Shown here one piece after another: positions 34,243 through 43,142 of a stretch of 64,000 nt of DNA; positions within the stretch are counted from its first letter, which is position 1, and each line of letters opens with the position of its first letter. The translations under genes were made by a program, and so were the position numbers. The stretch lies in assembly GCA_963789565.1 (NCBI GenBank), contig CAWBKX010000002.1:2790001-2854000 (forward strand). The letters run 5' to 3'. The notes under the pieces were generated by a model. That model made no database searches and was not told where the DNA came from. It was given only the letters and a program-made list of their open reading frames with translations. The stretch comes from CALAGB01 sp963789565 (GTDB lineage Bacteria; Chloroflexota; Chloroflexia; Thermomicrobiales; Thermomicrobiaceae).

Positions 34243-36198
34243 ATGGCGACGCAGACGACGACCGATGCCGCGTTGATCGAACAGATGTTTCGTACCGCAA
34301 CCACGATCCGACGTTTCGAGGAGACCGTGGCGGATCTGGTCAATATGCGCCGCATGGAAGGCATCGCGCACCTGTCGATCGGGCAGGAGGCGGTCGCCTC
34401 GGCCGTCTGCGCGGCGCTGCGTCCCGACGACACCATCACCAGCACGCACCGCGGTCATGGGCACCTGATCGCCAAAGGAGGCGATGTTGAGCGCATGTTC
34501 GGCGAATTGCTGGGGCGCGAGACCGGCTATTGCCACGGTCGCGGCGGCTCCATGCACATTGCCGACCTCTCCCTCGGCATTCTGGGCGCCAATGGGATCG
34601 TCGGGGCGGGCATACCGCTGGCCGTCGGTGCCGCCTATGCCCACGTGCGTCAAGAGACCGATCGGGTTTCGGTCGCCTTCTTTGGGGACGGTGCGGTCAA
34701 CATCGGCGCGTTCCATGAGGGGTTGAACATGGCGGCCGTTTGGCAACTGCCGGTCATCTTCGTGTGTGAAAACAACCTGTACGCCTCCAGCGTGGCACAG
34801 GTCAACCATCAGCATCAGCGGGATATCGCCCAGCGCGCCATCGGCTACGGCATGCCGGGCGTGACGGTGGACGGCAACGACGCGCTCGAGGTGTATGCCG
34901 CGGCGGCCGAAGCCATCGCGCGGGCGCGCAGTGGGGGCGGTCCGACGCTGCTCGTCTGCAACACCTATCGGCATCATCCGCATCTCTCGGGTTACCCGGA
35001 CGATCGCCCGGCCGACGAGCGGGCCGATTGGATGGCGCGCGATCCACTCATCCGGCTTGCAACGTTCGTAGATGACGCGTTCCCTGACGGTCCGGCGAAG
35101 CGCCGGCAGATCGAGGACGAGATCGACGCCACGTTGGAGCACGCCGTGAGCGTGGCCGAGTCCGCACCGAAACCCGATCCGGCCGACGTCGAGCGGGGCG
35201 TCTATGGTCCGCGTCCGAGCTTTCCCGATCCGCCGCCTCCGGGGAGTCGCGAGCTCGGATATCAGTTGGCGCTGAACGAGGCCATGACTCAGGCGATCCA
35301 AGCCGATCCGCGTGTCAGCTACTTCGGCGAGGATCTGGAGCGCTACGCCAGCACCTGGGGCGTTCCCGAGGGCCGCGTGCGCGATACACCGATCGCCGAA
35401 GAGGGCTTTACCGGACTGGCCATCGGCGCGGCGCTGTGCGGCGAACGCGCCGTGGCCGACCTCATGTTCATGGATTTCGCCGCCATTGCCATGGATCAGA
35501 TCGTGAACCAGGCGGCCAAGATCCGCTATATGCTGGGCGGCGAGGTCAAGTGCCCGGTCGTCATCCGCGCCCACGCAGGTGGCGGAGCCAGCTCCGCGGC
35601 GCAGCATTCGCAGTCGTTGGAAGCCTGGTTCGCTCACATCCCGGGCCTGACCGTCATCTACCCGAGCAATCCCTACGACGCCAAGGGCCTGCTGCTGTCG
35701 GCGTTGGCGGACGAGAATCCGATCCTCTTCGTGGAGTCACGCCAGTTGATGCGCATGACCGGGCCGGTGCCGGAGGAGATGTATTGGCTGCCCATCGGCA
35801 AGGCGTCGGTTGCACGGCCCGGTGACGACGTCACCGTCATCGCCATTGGGCCTCAAGTGCGCGAGGCGCTAGTCGCGGCCGAGGATTTGGCGGGAGAGGG
35901 CATATCGGTGGAGGTGGTCGATCCGCGCACGCTGCAACCGCTTGATATCGAGACGCTAGCAGCTTCAGCCAGGAAGACGGGCAAGGTCGTGGTTGTCCAT
36001 CAGGCGGTGACGTTCGGCGGCATCGGCGCCGAGATCGCCTCCCAGATCACCGAGCGCTGCTTCAGCGATCTCAAAGCACCCGTCGTCCGACTGGGTGCCC
36101 CCTTCGCCCCGGTTCCGTTCGCCGGCATCCTGGAGCACGCCTATCAGCCCGACAGGAAGACGATCGCGGACGCGGTGCGGGGGCTGGTGAGTCAGTGA
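34243..36198 (+). CDS. 2-oxoacid dehydrogenase E1, fused alpha and beta subunits
   Basis: A 651-residue thiamine-diphosphate enzyme. The N-terminal about 320 residues are the E1-alpha chain, with the TPP motif running from GDG (148-150) to NN (177-178). The C-terminal about 310 residues, after a Pro-rich linker (SFPDPPPPGSR), are E1-beta (GEDLERYASTWGV, DTPIAEEGFTGLAIGAAL, FMDFAAIAMDQIVNQAAK). This is the branched-chain/acetoin/pyruvate type that feeds acyl groups to a lipoyl E2. No E2 or E3 gene is nearby, so its partner is elsewhere or it works alone. GGAGG lies about six bases before the ATG. Confidence 0.9.
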   Translation: MATQTTTDAALIEQMFRTATTIRRFEETVADLVNMRRMEGIAHLSIGQEAVASAVCAALRPDDTITSTHRGHGHLIAKGGDVERMFGELLGRETGYCHGRGGSMHIADLSLGILGANGIVGAGIPLAVGAAYAHVRQETDRVSVAFFGDGAVNIGAFHEGLNMAAVWQLPVIFVCENNLYASSVAQVNHQHQRDIAQRAIGYGMPGVTVDGNDALEVYAAAAEAIARARSGGGPTLLVCNTYRHHPHLSGYPDDRPADERADWMARDPLIRLATFVDDAFPDGPAKRRQIEDEIDATLEHAVSVAESAPKPDPADVERGVYGPRPSFPDPPPPGSRELGYQLALNEAMTQAIQADPRVSYFGEDLERYASTWGVPEGRVRDTPIAEEGFTGLAIGAALCGERAVADLMFMDFAAIAMDQIVNQAAKIRYMLGGEVKCPVVIRAHAGGGASSAAQHSQSLEAWFAHIPGLTVIYPSNPYDAKGLLLSALADENPILFVESRQLMRMTGPVPEEMYWLPIGKASVARPGDDVTVIAIGPQVREALVAAEDLAGEGISVEVVDPRTLQPLDIETLAASARKTGKVVVVHQAVTFGGIGAEIASQITERCFSDLKAPVVRLGAPFAPVPFAGILEHAYQPDRKTIADAVRGLVSQ

Positions 36199-36202
36199 CG
36201 CG

Positions 36203-38296
36203 ATGTACAGTTTGACGAACGGTCAGTATCAGGCGGAGCGCGCGCTCGAGCTCTTGCGAATCGGCACGGGGTACGCCGACGCACAGTTCAGAGATGGCCA
36301 GGAGGAGGCCATCCGTTTCGTTGTCGAGGGACGCGGGCGGCTGTTGGTCGTCCAGAAAACCGGCTGGGGCAAGAGTTTCGTCTACTTCATCGCCACCAAG
36401 CTGCTGCGAGAGGCGGGAGGTGGGCCTGCATTGCTCGTCTCGCCGCTGCTGGCACTGATGCGCAACCAGATCGCTGCCGCGGAGCGGATGGGCGTGCGCG
36501 CCGCGACGATCAACTCGGACAATCAGGCCGAGTGGGACCGAGTCTCCGGCGCGCTTCAAGCCGACGCCGTCGACATCCTGCTCATTTCACCGGAACGTTT
36601 TGCGAACGAGGAGTTCCGAACGGGGCCCTTGTCTGAGATCGCCGGTCGAGTCTCCCTCTTCGTCGTGGACGAAGCCCACTGCATTTCAGATTGGGGACAC
36701 GATTTCCGGCCGGACTATCGCCGTATCGAGCGCATCGTGCGGACTCTGCCGCCCAACCTGCGCCTGCTGGCAACCACCGCGACGGCCAACCAACGGGTGA
36801 TGAACGACCTGGAGGACGTCCTCGGACCGCGACTCGAGATCGTGCGTGGCGATCTGAGCCGTCCATCGCTGTTGCTGCAGACCATTCGCATGCCGGCTCA
36901 GGCAGAGCGACTCGCCTGGCTCGCTCAGACCATTCCGACGATCCAGGGCAGCGGGATCGTCTACACGCTCACTATTCGCGATGCCGAGCAGGTGGCCGAA
37001 TGGCTGCGGTCGCAAGGCATCCATGCCGAAGCCTATACTGGCCAATCGGGCGACCGCCGGCCCGAGTTGGAGCAGGCGTTGCTCAGCAACGATGTCAAAG
37101 TCCTGGTGGCCACTACGGCATTGGGAATGGGCTTCGACAAGCCTGACCTGGCGTTTGTCATCCACTACCAGGCTCCTGGGTCGGTGGTTGCCTACTATCA
37201 GCAGGTCGGCCGCGCGGGACGGGCATTGGACGCGGCCTACTGCGTGCTCCTCAGTGGCACCGAAGAGACCGAAATCAACGAGTATTTCATCAACAGTGCC
37301 TTCCCGACTCCAGACGAGGCCGGTACGGTGCTCGAGGCGCTCGAGTCCGCGCCGGAAGGATTGTCGATTCATCAGCTCGCGGCGAGTGTCAACCTCAGCT
37401 ACGCTCGGATTCAAAAGACGCTCGACTTGATGTCGTTGGAGTTCCCGTCCCCCATCGCCAAAGAGGGGACCAAATGGCAGCTCACGACGGTGGACCTTGC
37501 CGAGGAGTTCTGGGCGCGAGCTCGGCGATTGACGAACCGGCGGCGCTACGAGCAATTCGAAATGCAAGAGTATGTGACGCTCGAAAACAGGCACATGGAA
37601 TATCTCATCGGGGCGCTCGACGGCGATCCGTCAACCGTGCGTGTGCCGAACGTCGCGCCGTTGCCAACTACACCGGAACGCGGATTCGTCAACGAGGCGA
37701 TCGCGTTTCTGCGGCGTTCCGACGTTCCGTTCGAGCCGAGACGGAGCTGGCCGCCGGGCGGCATGCCGGTCTATGGCGTAAAAGGACGCGTCGCCGAGAA
37801 CCGCCGCGCCCAACCCGGCCGAAGGCTGTGTATATGGGGTGATGCCGGGTGGGGAAACCTCGTCAAGATCGGCAAGTTTCAGGATGAGTTCTTCGACGAT
37901 GATCTCCTCGAGGCGTGCGTGAGCATGGTCGAACGCTGGCGTCCTGAGACGCTGCCCACCTGGGTCACCTGTGTTCCATCGTTGCGTCACCCGGATCTGG
38001 TCCCTGATTTCGCACAGCGCCTGTCCGCGCGGCTCGGACTCCCCTTCCGGGCCGCGCTGGTGAAGCGGGTCCGCCGCCCGGAGCAGAAGACGATGAAGAA
38101 CAGCAGTCAGCAGGCGCGTAACCTCGACGGTGCCTTCGAGGTCGTTGCCGGTCAGGTGCTGCAAGGGCCGGTGCTGCTCGTGGATGATATCGTAGATTCC
38201 GGCTGGACCATGACGGTCTGCGCATGGCTCTTACGCGAGCATGGAGCGGGGGACGTACTGCCGCTTGCGCTCGCGGTTCTGGGACGACGAGGATGA
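36203..38296 (+). CDS. RecQ-type DNA helicase fused to a ComF-like phosphoribosyltransferase domain
   Basis: A 697-residue two-part protein. The first about 340 residues are a superfamily 2 RecQ-like helicase with a variant Walker A (QKTGWGKS, ending at residue 58), DEAH at 156-159 followed by the RecQ loop CISDWGHDFRPDY, SAT-like TTATAN, and motif VI QQVGRAGRALD. A winged-helix-like part follows. The last about 150 residues resemble a type I phosphoribosyltransferase, with the PRPP loop VDDIVDSGWT at 660-669. No RecQ zinc cysteines or HRDC domain are evident. The gene is joined to the DprA-like gene by a 4-base ATGA overlap. Helicase, PRTase and DprA together mirror ComFA/ComFC/DprA of competence; a role in DNA uptake, repair or defence is inferred. 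Confidence 0.85.
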   Translation: MYSLTNGQYQAERALELLRIGTGYADAQFRDGQEEAIRFVVEGRGRLLVVQKTGWGKSFVYFIATKLLREAGGGPALLVSPLLALMRNQIAAAERMGVRAATINSDNQAEWDRVSGALQADAVDILLISPERFANEEFRTGPLSEIAGRVSLFVVDEAHCISDWGHDFRPDYRRIERIVRTLPPNLRLLATTATANQRVMNDLEDVLGPRLEIVRGDLSRPSLLLQTIRMPAQAERLAWLAQTIPTIQGSGIVYTLTIRDAEQVAEWLRSQGIHAEAYTGQSGDRRPELEQALLSNDVKVLVATTALGMGFDKPDLAFVIHYQAPGSVVAYYQQVGRAGRALDAAYCVLLSGTEETEINEYFINSAFPTPDEAGTVLEALESAPEGLSIHQLAASVNLSYARIQKTLDLMSLEFPSPIAKEGTKWQLTTVDLAEEFWARARRLTNRRRYEQFEMQEYVTLENRHMEYLIGALDGDPSTVRVPNVAPLPTTPERGFVNEAIAFLRRSDVPFEPRRSWPPGGMPVYGVKGRVAENRRAQPGRRLCIWGDAGWGNLVKIGKFQDEFFDDDLLEACVSMVERWRPETLPTWVTCVPSLRHPDLVPDFAQRLSARLGLPFRAALVKRVRRPEQKTMKNSSQQARNLDGAFEVVAGQVLQGPVLLVDDIVDSGWTMTVCAWLLREHGAGDVLPLALAVLGRRG

Positions 38297-39321
38297 CCTT
38301 CATGCTCTCCGACAATCTCAAGGCGACACTTCTCCTCACCGCCCCGTTGAAGGTCGGCACGCAGGATGAGCCGGACGAGATCCTGACCGGTGCCGAATAC
38401 CGCCGCCTGGCGAAGGCGCTGGTTGAGCTTGGCAAGGAACCGGCCGACTTTTTGACGCAAAGCTCCGAAGAGTTGATCCGCGCATGTGCATCGATTCTTG
38501 ATGCGGAACGCCTGAAACGTCTGATCAATCGTGGATTCCTCCTCAGTCAGGCGATCGATCGCTGGTACTCGCGTGGCATCTGGGTGGTCGAGAGAGGTGA
38601 TCCGGAGTACCCGGCGCGATTGAGGGAACGTCTGAAGGGTGCCGCGCCACCGGTCCTCTACGGGTGTGGCGAGCTATCGATTTTGGCTGGGCACTCGCTC
38701 GCAGTCGTTGGTTCACGTGACCCGGAAGAGGCGGTTCTGGAGCAAACGAGAGCTGTCGGGAAGCTGACCGCAGCAGCGAGTGTGTTGCTCGTCTCCGGCG
38801 GAGCGCGGGGCATCGATGAGGCCGGCAAGCAGGGCGCGCTGGAGGCTGGGGGCAAGGTCGCCTGCGTCCTGTGTGACAGCCTGGAGCGCAGAGCTCTGCA
38901 GCGTGACAACAGATCGTATCTGAAGGGCGGCCAGCTGCTTCTGCTCTCGCCGTATGATCCGCTGGCCGGATTCAACGCGGGACACGCCATGCAGCGCAAC
39001 AAGTACATCTACGCGCTGTCCGACGCCGGGCTGGTCATGAACTCCGATTACAACCGTGGTGGCACGTGGACCGGAGCGGTAGAGCAGCTGGAGAAGCTGA
39101 AGTTTGTCCCGGTCTTCGTTCGAGCGAACGGGTCCGAGCCTGGGTCCGCGCTGCACGAGTTGATTAAGCGACGAGCGATAGCGTGGCCTGATCCCGCCTC
39201 ACCGCAAGCGCTCGTCGAACTAATTACGGGCGAGATACCCGTGTCGTCACCCGAGAGTCGCGCGGAGCAGCTGCATTTGTTGGGCATCGCCGAGAAAAAA
39301 CAAGACTACCGTCCTCGGTAG
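38293..39321 (+). CDS. DprA-like SLOG-domain protein
   Basis: A 342-residue protein whose core is the Rossmann-like SLOG fold of DprA/Smf: LAVVGSRDPEE, VSGGARGIDEAGKQGALEAGGKVACVL, SPYDPLAGFNAGHAMQRNKYIYALSDAGLVM and a late VPVFVRA strand. The N-terminal about 120 residues include a helical region that in DprA is SAM-like. It differs from the standard competence DprA in lacking the C-terminal winged helix. The start (ATG 38293) overlaps the helicase stop by 4 bases, so the proteins are made together. DprA proteins bind single-stranded DNA and load RecA; SLOG domains can also bind nucleotides. Confidence 0.85.
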   Translation: MTFMLSDNLKATLLLTAPLKVGTQDEPDEILTGAEYRRLAKALVELGKEPADFLTQSSEELIRACASILDAERLKRLINRGFLLSQAIDRWYSRGIWVVERGDPEYPARLRERLKGAAPPVLYGCGELSILAGHSLAVVGSRDPEEAVLEQTRAVGKLTAAASVLLVSGGARGIDEAGKQGALEAGGKVACVLCDSLERRALQRDNRSYLKGGQLLLLSPYDPLAGFNAGHAMQRNKYIYALSDAGLVMNSDYNRGGTWTGAVEQLEKLKFVPVFVRANGSEPGSALHELIKRRAIAWPDPASPQALVELITGEIPVSSPESRAEQLHLLGIAEKKQDYRPR

Positions 39322-39377
39322 CGACACGGTCCGACGCCTACCGGTCGTCATGCGTGACAAACCTCCAGTCGGTTGTT

Positions 39378-40322
39378 TCACTCTCCCACCCTCAACGTAA
39401 TGTTGCCGCTCGTGACGTGGATATCGAACGAGAGCGTCACTGGCGACGTGCCATACGCGTCGTTGACGTAAGCGCCGTTCTCGAGATGCAGGCCGGTGGC
39501 GGTGACGTGGCCGGAGGAGACGCTGGTCGTCACGCGGATGCCGACATTGCTCGGCAGCTTGACGGTGACGTTGCCCGACGACGTTCGGATCGTCGCGTCC
39601 AGGTTCCGTCCCCAGGATCCGCCAAGATCGAGCGTCGTGTTGCCGCTGGTGTCTTTAATCTGCAGGTTCGAGAGTGCCGCGAAGTCACCTGCTGCGATTA
39701 CGTCGATATCGCCGCTTGACTCGCTCAGCGACAGCGATTGAAGCGCCGCAAATTCGCCGTCGAGGTTGAGGCCGATCGTGCCGCTGGCGGTCGACACGTC
39801 AACGCTCTTCAGAACTGTCTGATTCCCGCCGACGGACGCCTCAAGATTGCCGCTGCTGGTGTCGACGTTCAACGCGGTGAGTTGCACCTGGGTGAGATCG
39901 AGCGTCGTGTTGCCGCTGCTAACAGTGGCACTGACGTCGATCGGTGCCTCTGTCCCAAACTGCAGATCCCACTTGTTGTCCAGCTTGCGGCTGTCCAGGT
40001 TCTGCCGCGAAGGTTGGATGATCTTTAAGGCCCCGCTCACGCCGTCCACGTTGTACGACAGGTCCGGCTTGAGCGATTCGTTGTAGGTCAGCCCGGCGTT
40101 CAGGAGCGCGCTTGCTCCATCATGGATGGTGAGGTCCGCATCGGTTCTTGCGTCAATCGTGGCCGTGACCGACGTCGCCTGCCCAAGATCGACGCTCAGA
40201 TTGGTGCTCTGCACCGGACCAGGGTCGGCTCCGCTGCTCATGGTGACACATCCTCCGAGAAGAAACGTGACGGCGATGAGCAGAATGATACCCGTGTGGA
40301 TGCTCATGGAGGGCTTGGTCAT
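39378..40322 (-). CDS. Lipoprotein with DUF4097-type beta-strand repeats
   Basis: A 314-residue exported lipoprotein. The signal peptide ends in a lipobox with Cys25 (TFLLGGC). The rest is a right-handed beta-helix-like series of short repeats with recurring SSGN/SSGD/TSGN turns (VSSGNTTLDL, SSGNLEAS, SSGDIDVI, TSGNTTLDL, SSGNVTVKL), the hallmark of DUF4097/toast-rack proteins. Function is unknown; related proteins take part in envelope-stress sensing. ATG 40322 is chosen because it gives a normal signal peptide; the frame extends to 40409. Confidence 0.82.
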   Translation of the reverse strand: MTKPSMSIHTGIILLIAVTFLLGGCVTMSSGADPGPVQSTNLSVDLGQATSVTATIDARTDADLTIHDGASALLNAGLTYNESLKPDLSYNVDGVSGALKIIQPSRQNLDSRKLDNKWDLQFGTEAPIDVSATVSSGNTTLDLTQVQLTALNVDTSSGNLEASVGGNQTVLKSVDVSTASGTIGLNLDGEFAALQSLSLSESSGDIDVIAAGDFAALSNLQIKDTSGNTTLDLGGSWGRNLDATIRTSSGNVTVKLPSNVGIRVTTSVSSGHVTATGLHLENGAYVNDAYGTSPVTLSFDIHVTSGNITLRVGE

Positions 40323-40477
40323 GGCCGCAGTCCATCGCTGGCGACGGACGTGGCACGCGTTCGTCAGGCGGATTCCGGTGCGCACTGTGCCGCAATCATC
40401 CTGACTCAACTGGCATCACAGAGTTGTGACGATAGCGTATGGCGAAATACATAGTCGCGACGAAGAACTGGTTGAAT

Positions 40478-40852
40478 TTATCCGCGCGTCACGTGGGCGC
40501 TGACGCAGAGCCATTGGCCGGTCTGATTGGTCCAGACGTCGGTGTAGCGGCCGCGCCCGGCTGATCCGTCGGCCAGCCTGTAGTTAGTATTGGCGTGGAT
40601 GATGGCAAAGTCGCCCATCAGCCGAATCTCAACGTCGCCTGCCGACAGGTCCGAGATCGTCGCTGGACGTGCCGTCTGCTTCAGGAAACCGGAGCGATCG
40701 ACGATGCTGCCATCCGGATTGCTGCAGCGGAAATCCTCGGCCAGATTTCGATCGAACCAGGCGATGTCCGATTCTTGCACGGAGCGGATGTAGTTACGGT
40801 TGAGCTCGTCGAGCGTGGCGATGTCGGCTGACGTCGTTGCATTGGTGCTCAT
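40478..40852 (-). CDS. SnoaL/DUF4440-like NTF2-fold protein
   Basis: A 124-residue protein of the NTF2-like superfamily: LDELNRNYIRSVQESDIAWFDRNLAEDF, DGSIVDRSGFLKQ, GDFAIIHANTNYRLADG and RYTDVWTNQTGQWLCVSAHVT. Such proteins are small cone-shaped enzymes or binding proteins with varied substrates. ATG 40852 is used because AAAGGA lies about nine bases upstream. It is 54 bases downstream of the Ada-AlkA gene on the same strand and may be co-transcribed with it. Confidence 0.85.
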   Translation of the reverse strand: MSTNATTSADIATLDELNRNYIRSVQESDIAWFDRNLAEDFRCSNPDGSIVDRSGFLKQTARPATISDLSAGDVEIRLMGDFAIIHANTNYRLADGSAGRGRYTDVWTNQTGQWLCVSAHVTRG

Positions 40853-40906
40853 CGTCTCGTGTCCTTTCTCTACTAATTCTGACTGCCCGGCACTCAAGGC
40901 AGCGCC

Positions 40907-42358
40907 TCATACCGCGAGTGGGGTTCTTGTGCGCCTGGCCGCCCAGCGATACATGCCCGCGTAGCTCTGCCAGACGCCATCGGTTGCAGTCGACGCGGGG
41001 TGCTCGTCGGAGCACCGGAAAAAGAGCGGATTGCCGGTCAGATCGAGGTCGGGTTCGCCCAACGTACGCAGGGCGACATACTGAATTGCGTCTTCGTCGA
41101 TTCCCGGAATCGCCCCGAGCTGTTCCGCCAACTTTCGTCGCTCGACGCCCGCACCGAAATCGATCGCTGAGTCCACGGTCGCCCGTGCCAGGGCGCGGAT
41201 CGTATTCGCCAGCGGTTCCGCGAAACCGATCTCTTCCAGCGCTGCGTGTTGCAACTGATGTGGCGTGGGAAACAGGTGGGTCAGCGCCGGGTCGCCGGAG
41301 TCGGGATCGTCGTCGCCGTAGGCGGCAACCAATGCGGTCATCAGCGCGCGTGCCTCATCCGGCGCGCTTCGCTCGATGAGCGCGTGGAGAGTTGTCTCGA
41401 AGCCGTCCCAACTGCCCGGCAGCCGCACACCCGCATGAGCTTCGATCGCGATGCTCAACAGCGGGCTGTTGCCCAACGCCTCGGCGATGGTTGACGGGTC
41501 CGCCTTGAGATCGAACATCTGTTTGACGCGCTCCGTGATCGGCAGCAGATAGCGTGCGAGACTGATTGGCACGCGCAGCAGCACAGCCCGTTTGTCGCAC
41601 AGGGGGCGGACACTGATGACACCCGCCTCCTCACCGATCCGAATGGTGCGCCGAAAAGTTGTTCGGTCGACCGTTTCGATGAGTGGCGTGGCGTGCTCGG
41701 CCATGAATGCAAGCATGTCCGGCCAGTTGTAGGGGTCGCGATAGAAGAGCTTGAGCTCGACTGAGGCGATGGATGGGTCGGCGCTGGAGCGCCGTCGCTT
41801 GCGGCGTAGTTCGCTTGGCGTGCGGGCATAGGTTTGTTTCAGGGCCTCGTTGAAGCGCCGCACGCTGGAGTAACCTGCGCTGAAAGCAATATCGGTCATG
41901 CTGAGGTCGGTCTCGTCGATCAGCTTTTTGGCGAAGAGGAGCCGACGCGTCTGGGCCACCGCCACCGGTGGCGCGCCCAATTCTTCGACGAAAAGTCGCT
42001 GCAACTGCCGCGCACTGACGTTCAGGCGCTGAGCCAGGTGTTTCACGCCGCCGTCGTCCAACGCGCCCTCGCCGATCAGACGCAGCGCGCGTGCGACGAC
42101 CGGCGACGTGGCGTGCCACTCCGGCGCATCGGGCGCCGACTCCGGGTGGCAGCGCAAGCATGGTCGAAATCCCGATTCTGCGGCTGCGGCAGCGGTCGAG
42201 AAGAAGCGGACGTTTTCCGCACGCGGCTTTCCTGGGCAACCAGGACGACAGAAGATGCCTGTCGTCATAACCGCCGAGTAAAACTGGCCGTCGAAGCGCT
42301 GGAGGTTTCGTGTGGCGGAGTCGAAGGACGCAATGCGCTCCAGGTCGGTGATGGTCAC
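40907..42358 (-). CDS. Ada-type regulator fused to AlkA-like DNA glycosylase
   Basis: A 483-residue multi-domain protein. In order: an Ada zinc-binding domain (GIFCRPGCPGKPRAENVRFF and RPCLRCHPE, four cysteines, methyl-phosphotriester acceptor), an AraC-type helix-turn-helix (LAQRLNVSARQLQRLF, SVRRFNEALKQTYARTPSELR), an AlkA N-terminal domain and an HhH-GPD glycosylase domain (LPGSWDGFETTLHAL, GIDEDAIQYVALR). By alignment, the catalytic Asp238 of AlkA falls at Asn443 here (DLDLTGN), so glycosylase activity is doubtful. The start is GTG 42358, with GAGGAG upstream; longer readings would run into the divergent gene. The expected role is adaptive response to DNA alkylation. Confidence 0.87.
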   Translation of the reverse strand: MTITDLERIASFDSATRNLQRFDGQFYSAVMTTGIFCRPGCPGKPRAENVRFFSTAAAAAESGFRPCLRCHPESAPDAPEWHATSPVVARALRLIGEGALDDGGVKHLAQRLNVSARQLQRLFVEELGAPPVAVAQTRRLLFAKKLIDETDLSMTDIAFSAGYSSVRRFNEALKQTYARTPSELRRKRRRSSADPSIASVELKLFYRDPYNWPDMLAFMAEHATPLIETVDRTTFRRTIRIGEEAGVISVRPLCDKRAVLLRVPISLARYLLPITERVKQMFDLKADPSTIAEALGNSPLLSIAIEAHAGVRLPGSWDGFETTLHALIERSAPDEARALMTALVAAYGDDDPDSGDPALTHLFPTPHQLQHAALEEIGFAEPLANTIRALARATVDSAIDFGAGVERRKLAEQLGAIPGIDEDAIQYVALRTLGEPDLDLTGNPLFFRCSDEHPASTATDGVWQSYAGMYRWAARRTRTPLAV

Positions 42359-42480
42359 GATGCTCTCCTCCAAACCAACCGGCCAATGCGAGACGTCGAT
42401 AGACGAACTGGTTCGACTATAGCAGTGGTAATACCCGAATTCTCGCGGTTTTCGGACAGTGCCTGAAGATGCGCGGGTGA

Positions 42481-42508
42481 TCGACATTCTCTGAAGTGGT
42501 TTTATAAA
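42481..42508 (+). promoter_or_regulatory. Probable promoter of second AhpD-like gene
   Basis: TCGACA (42481-42486) and TATAAA (42503-42508) are separated by 16 bases, a fair match to a housekeeping-sigma promoter. It lies 87 bases before the TTG start of the AhpD-like gene, in the divergent spacer with the Ada-AlkA gene. Confidence 0.45.
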
Positions 42509-42594
42509 TCTGACGCAGATTGGTCTTAAGCATGGAACCACATGCGCGATGCGCTGGAGTTGTTGAGCTTGTCAGATCGCGAAAGGAATCGAGA

Positions 42595-43092
42595 TTGGAA
42601 GTGCGACTCGATTACTCGGAGGTTCTGCCGGACGGCATGAAATCGATCGATTCCGTGGACCACTACAGCTCACACGGCGGAATTGAGGCTGGGCTACTCG
42701 ACTTGATCAAGCTGCGGGCGTCGCAAATCAATGGCTGCGGTTATTGCGTCGACATGCATTCGAAAGATGCGCGCAGCGGTGGCGAGACCGAGCAGCGACT
42801 TTACGGACTGAGCATCTGGCGCGAGACTCCCTATTACACGTCACGGGAGCGCGCAGCGCTGGCCATGACCGAAACGGTTACGCTGATCGCGGATCGGCGC
42901 GTTCCGGACAAAGTATTCGAGGACGCTCGACGACACTTCAGTGACGCAGAGATGGTCAAGCTGGTACACAGCATCACGACTATCAACGTCTGGAACCGCT
43001 TCGCCGTCACCTTTGAGGACGTGCCAGGCACGTACGAGCCGCAGCATTTCGCCAGCAAATCCCATGAACGGGTGGCGACTTCAAGCGACTGA
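42595..43092 (+). CDS. AhpD-like carboxymuconolactone decarboxylase family protein
   Basis: A 165-residue AhpD-fold protein with the redox motif CGYC (Cys48, Cys51) and His55 in CGYCVDMH, strongly similar to 1575-2057. The start is TTG 42595, with AAAGGA seven bases upstream. Upstream in-frame ATGs would overlap the promoter region of the divergent Ada-AlkA gene and have no ribosome site. A cupin gene follows after 50 bases. Linked CMD and cupin proteins often act together on small organic acids or peroxides; the substrate is unknown here. Confidence 0.88.
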   Translation: MEVRLDYSEVLPDGMKSIDSVDHYSSHGGIEAGLLDLIKLRASQINGCGYCVDMHSKDARSGGETEQRLYGLSIWRETPYYTSRERAALAMTETVTLIADRRVPDKVFEDARRHFSDAEMVKLVHSITTINVWNRFAVTFEDVPGTYEPQHFASKSHERVATSSD

Positions 43093-43142
43093 GCCATGAT
43101 GTGTCGTTATCGCCAGCCTGGTGAACAGAAGGGATAGCCCAG

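Noticed and set aside
39306..39321. CTACCG/CGGTAG hairpin at the end of the DprA-like gene as a terminator
   Set aside because: A 6-bp stem lying within the last codons and stop, with no T-run; weak by itself.
42520..42594. Longer AhpD-like protein starting at ATG 42520
   Set aside because: No ribosome site, and it would overlap the upstream region of the divergent Ada-AlkA gene; TTG 42595 has AAAGGA at good spacing.
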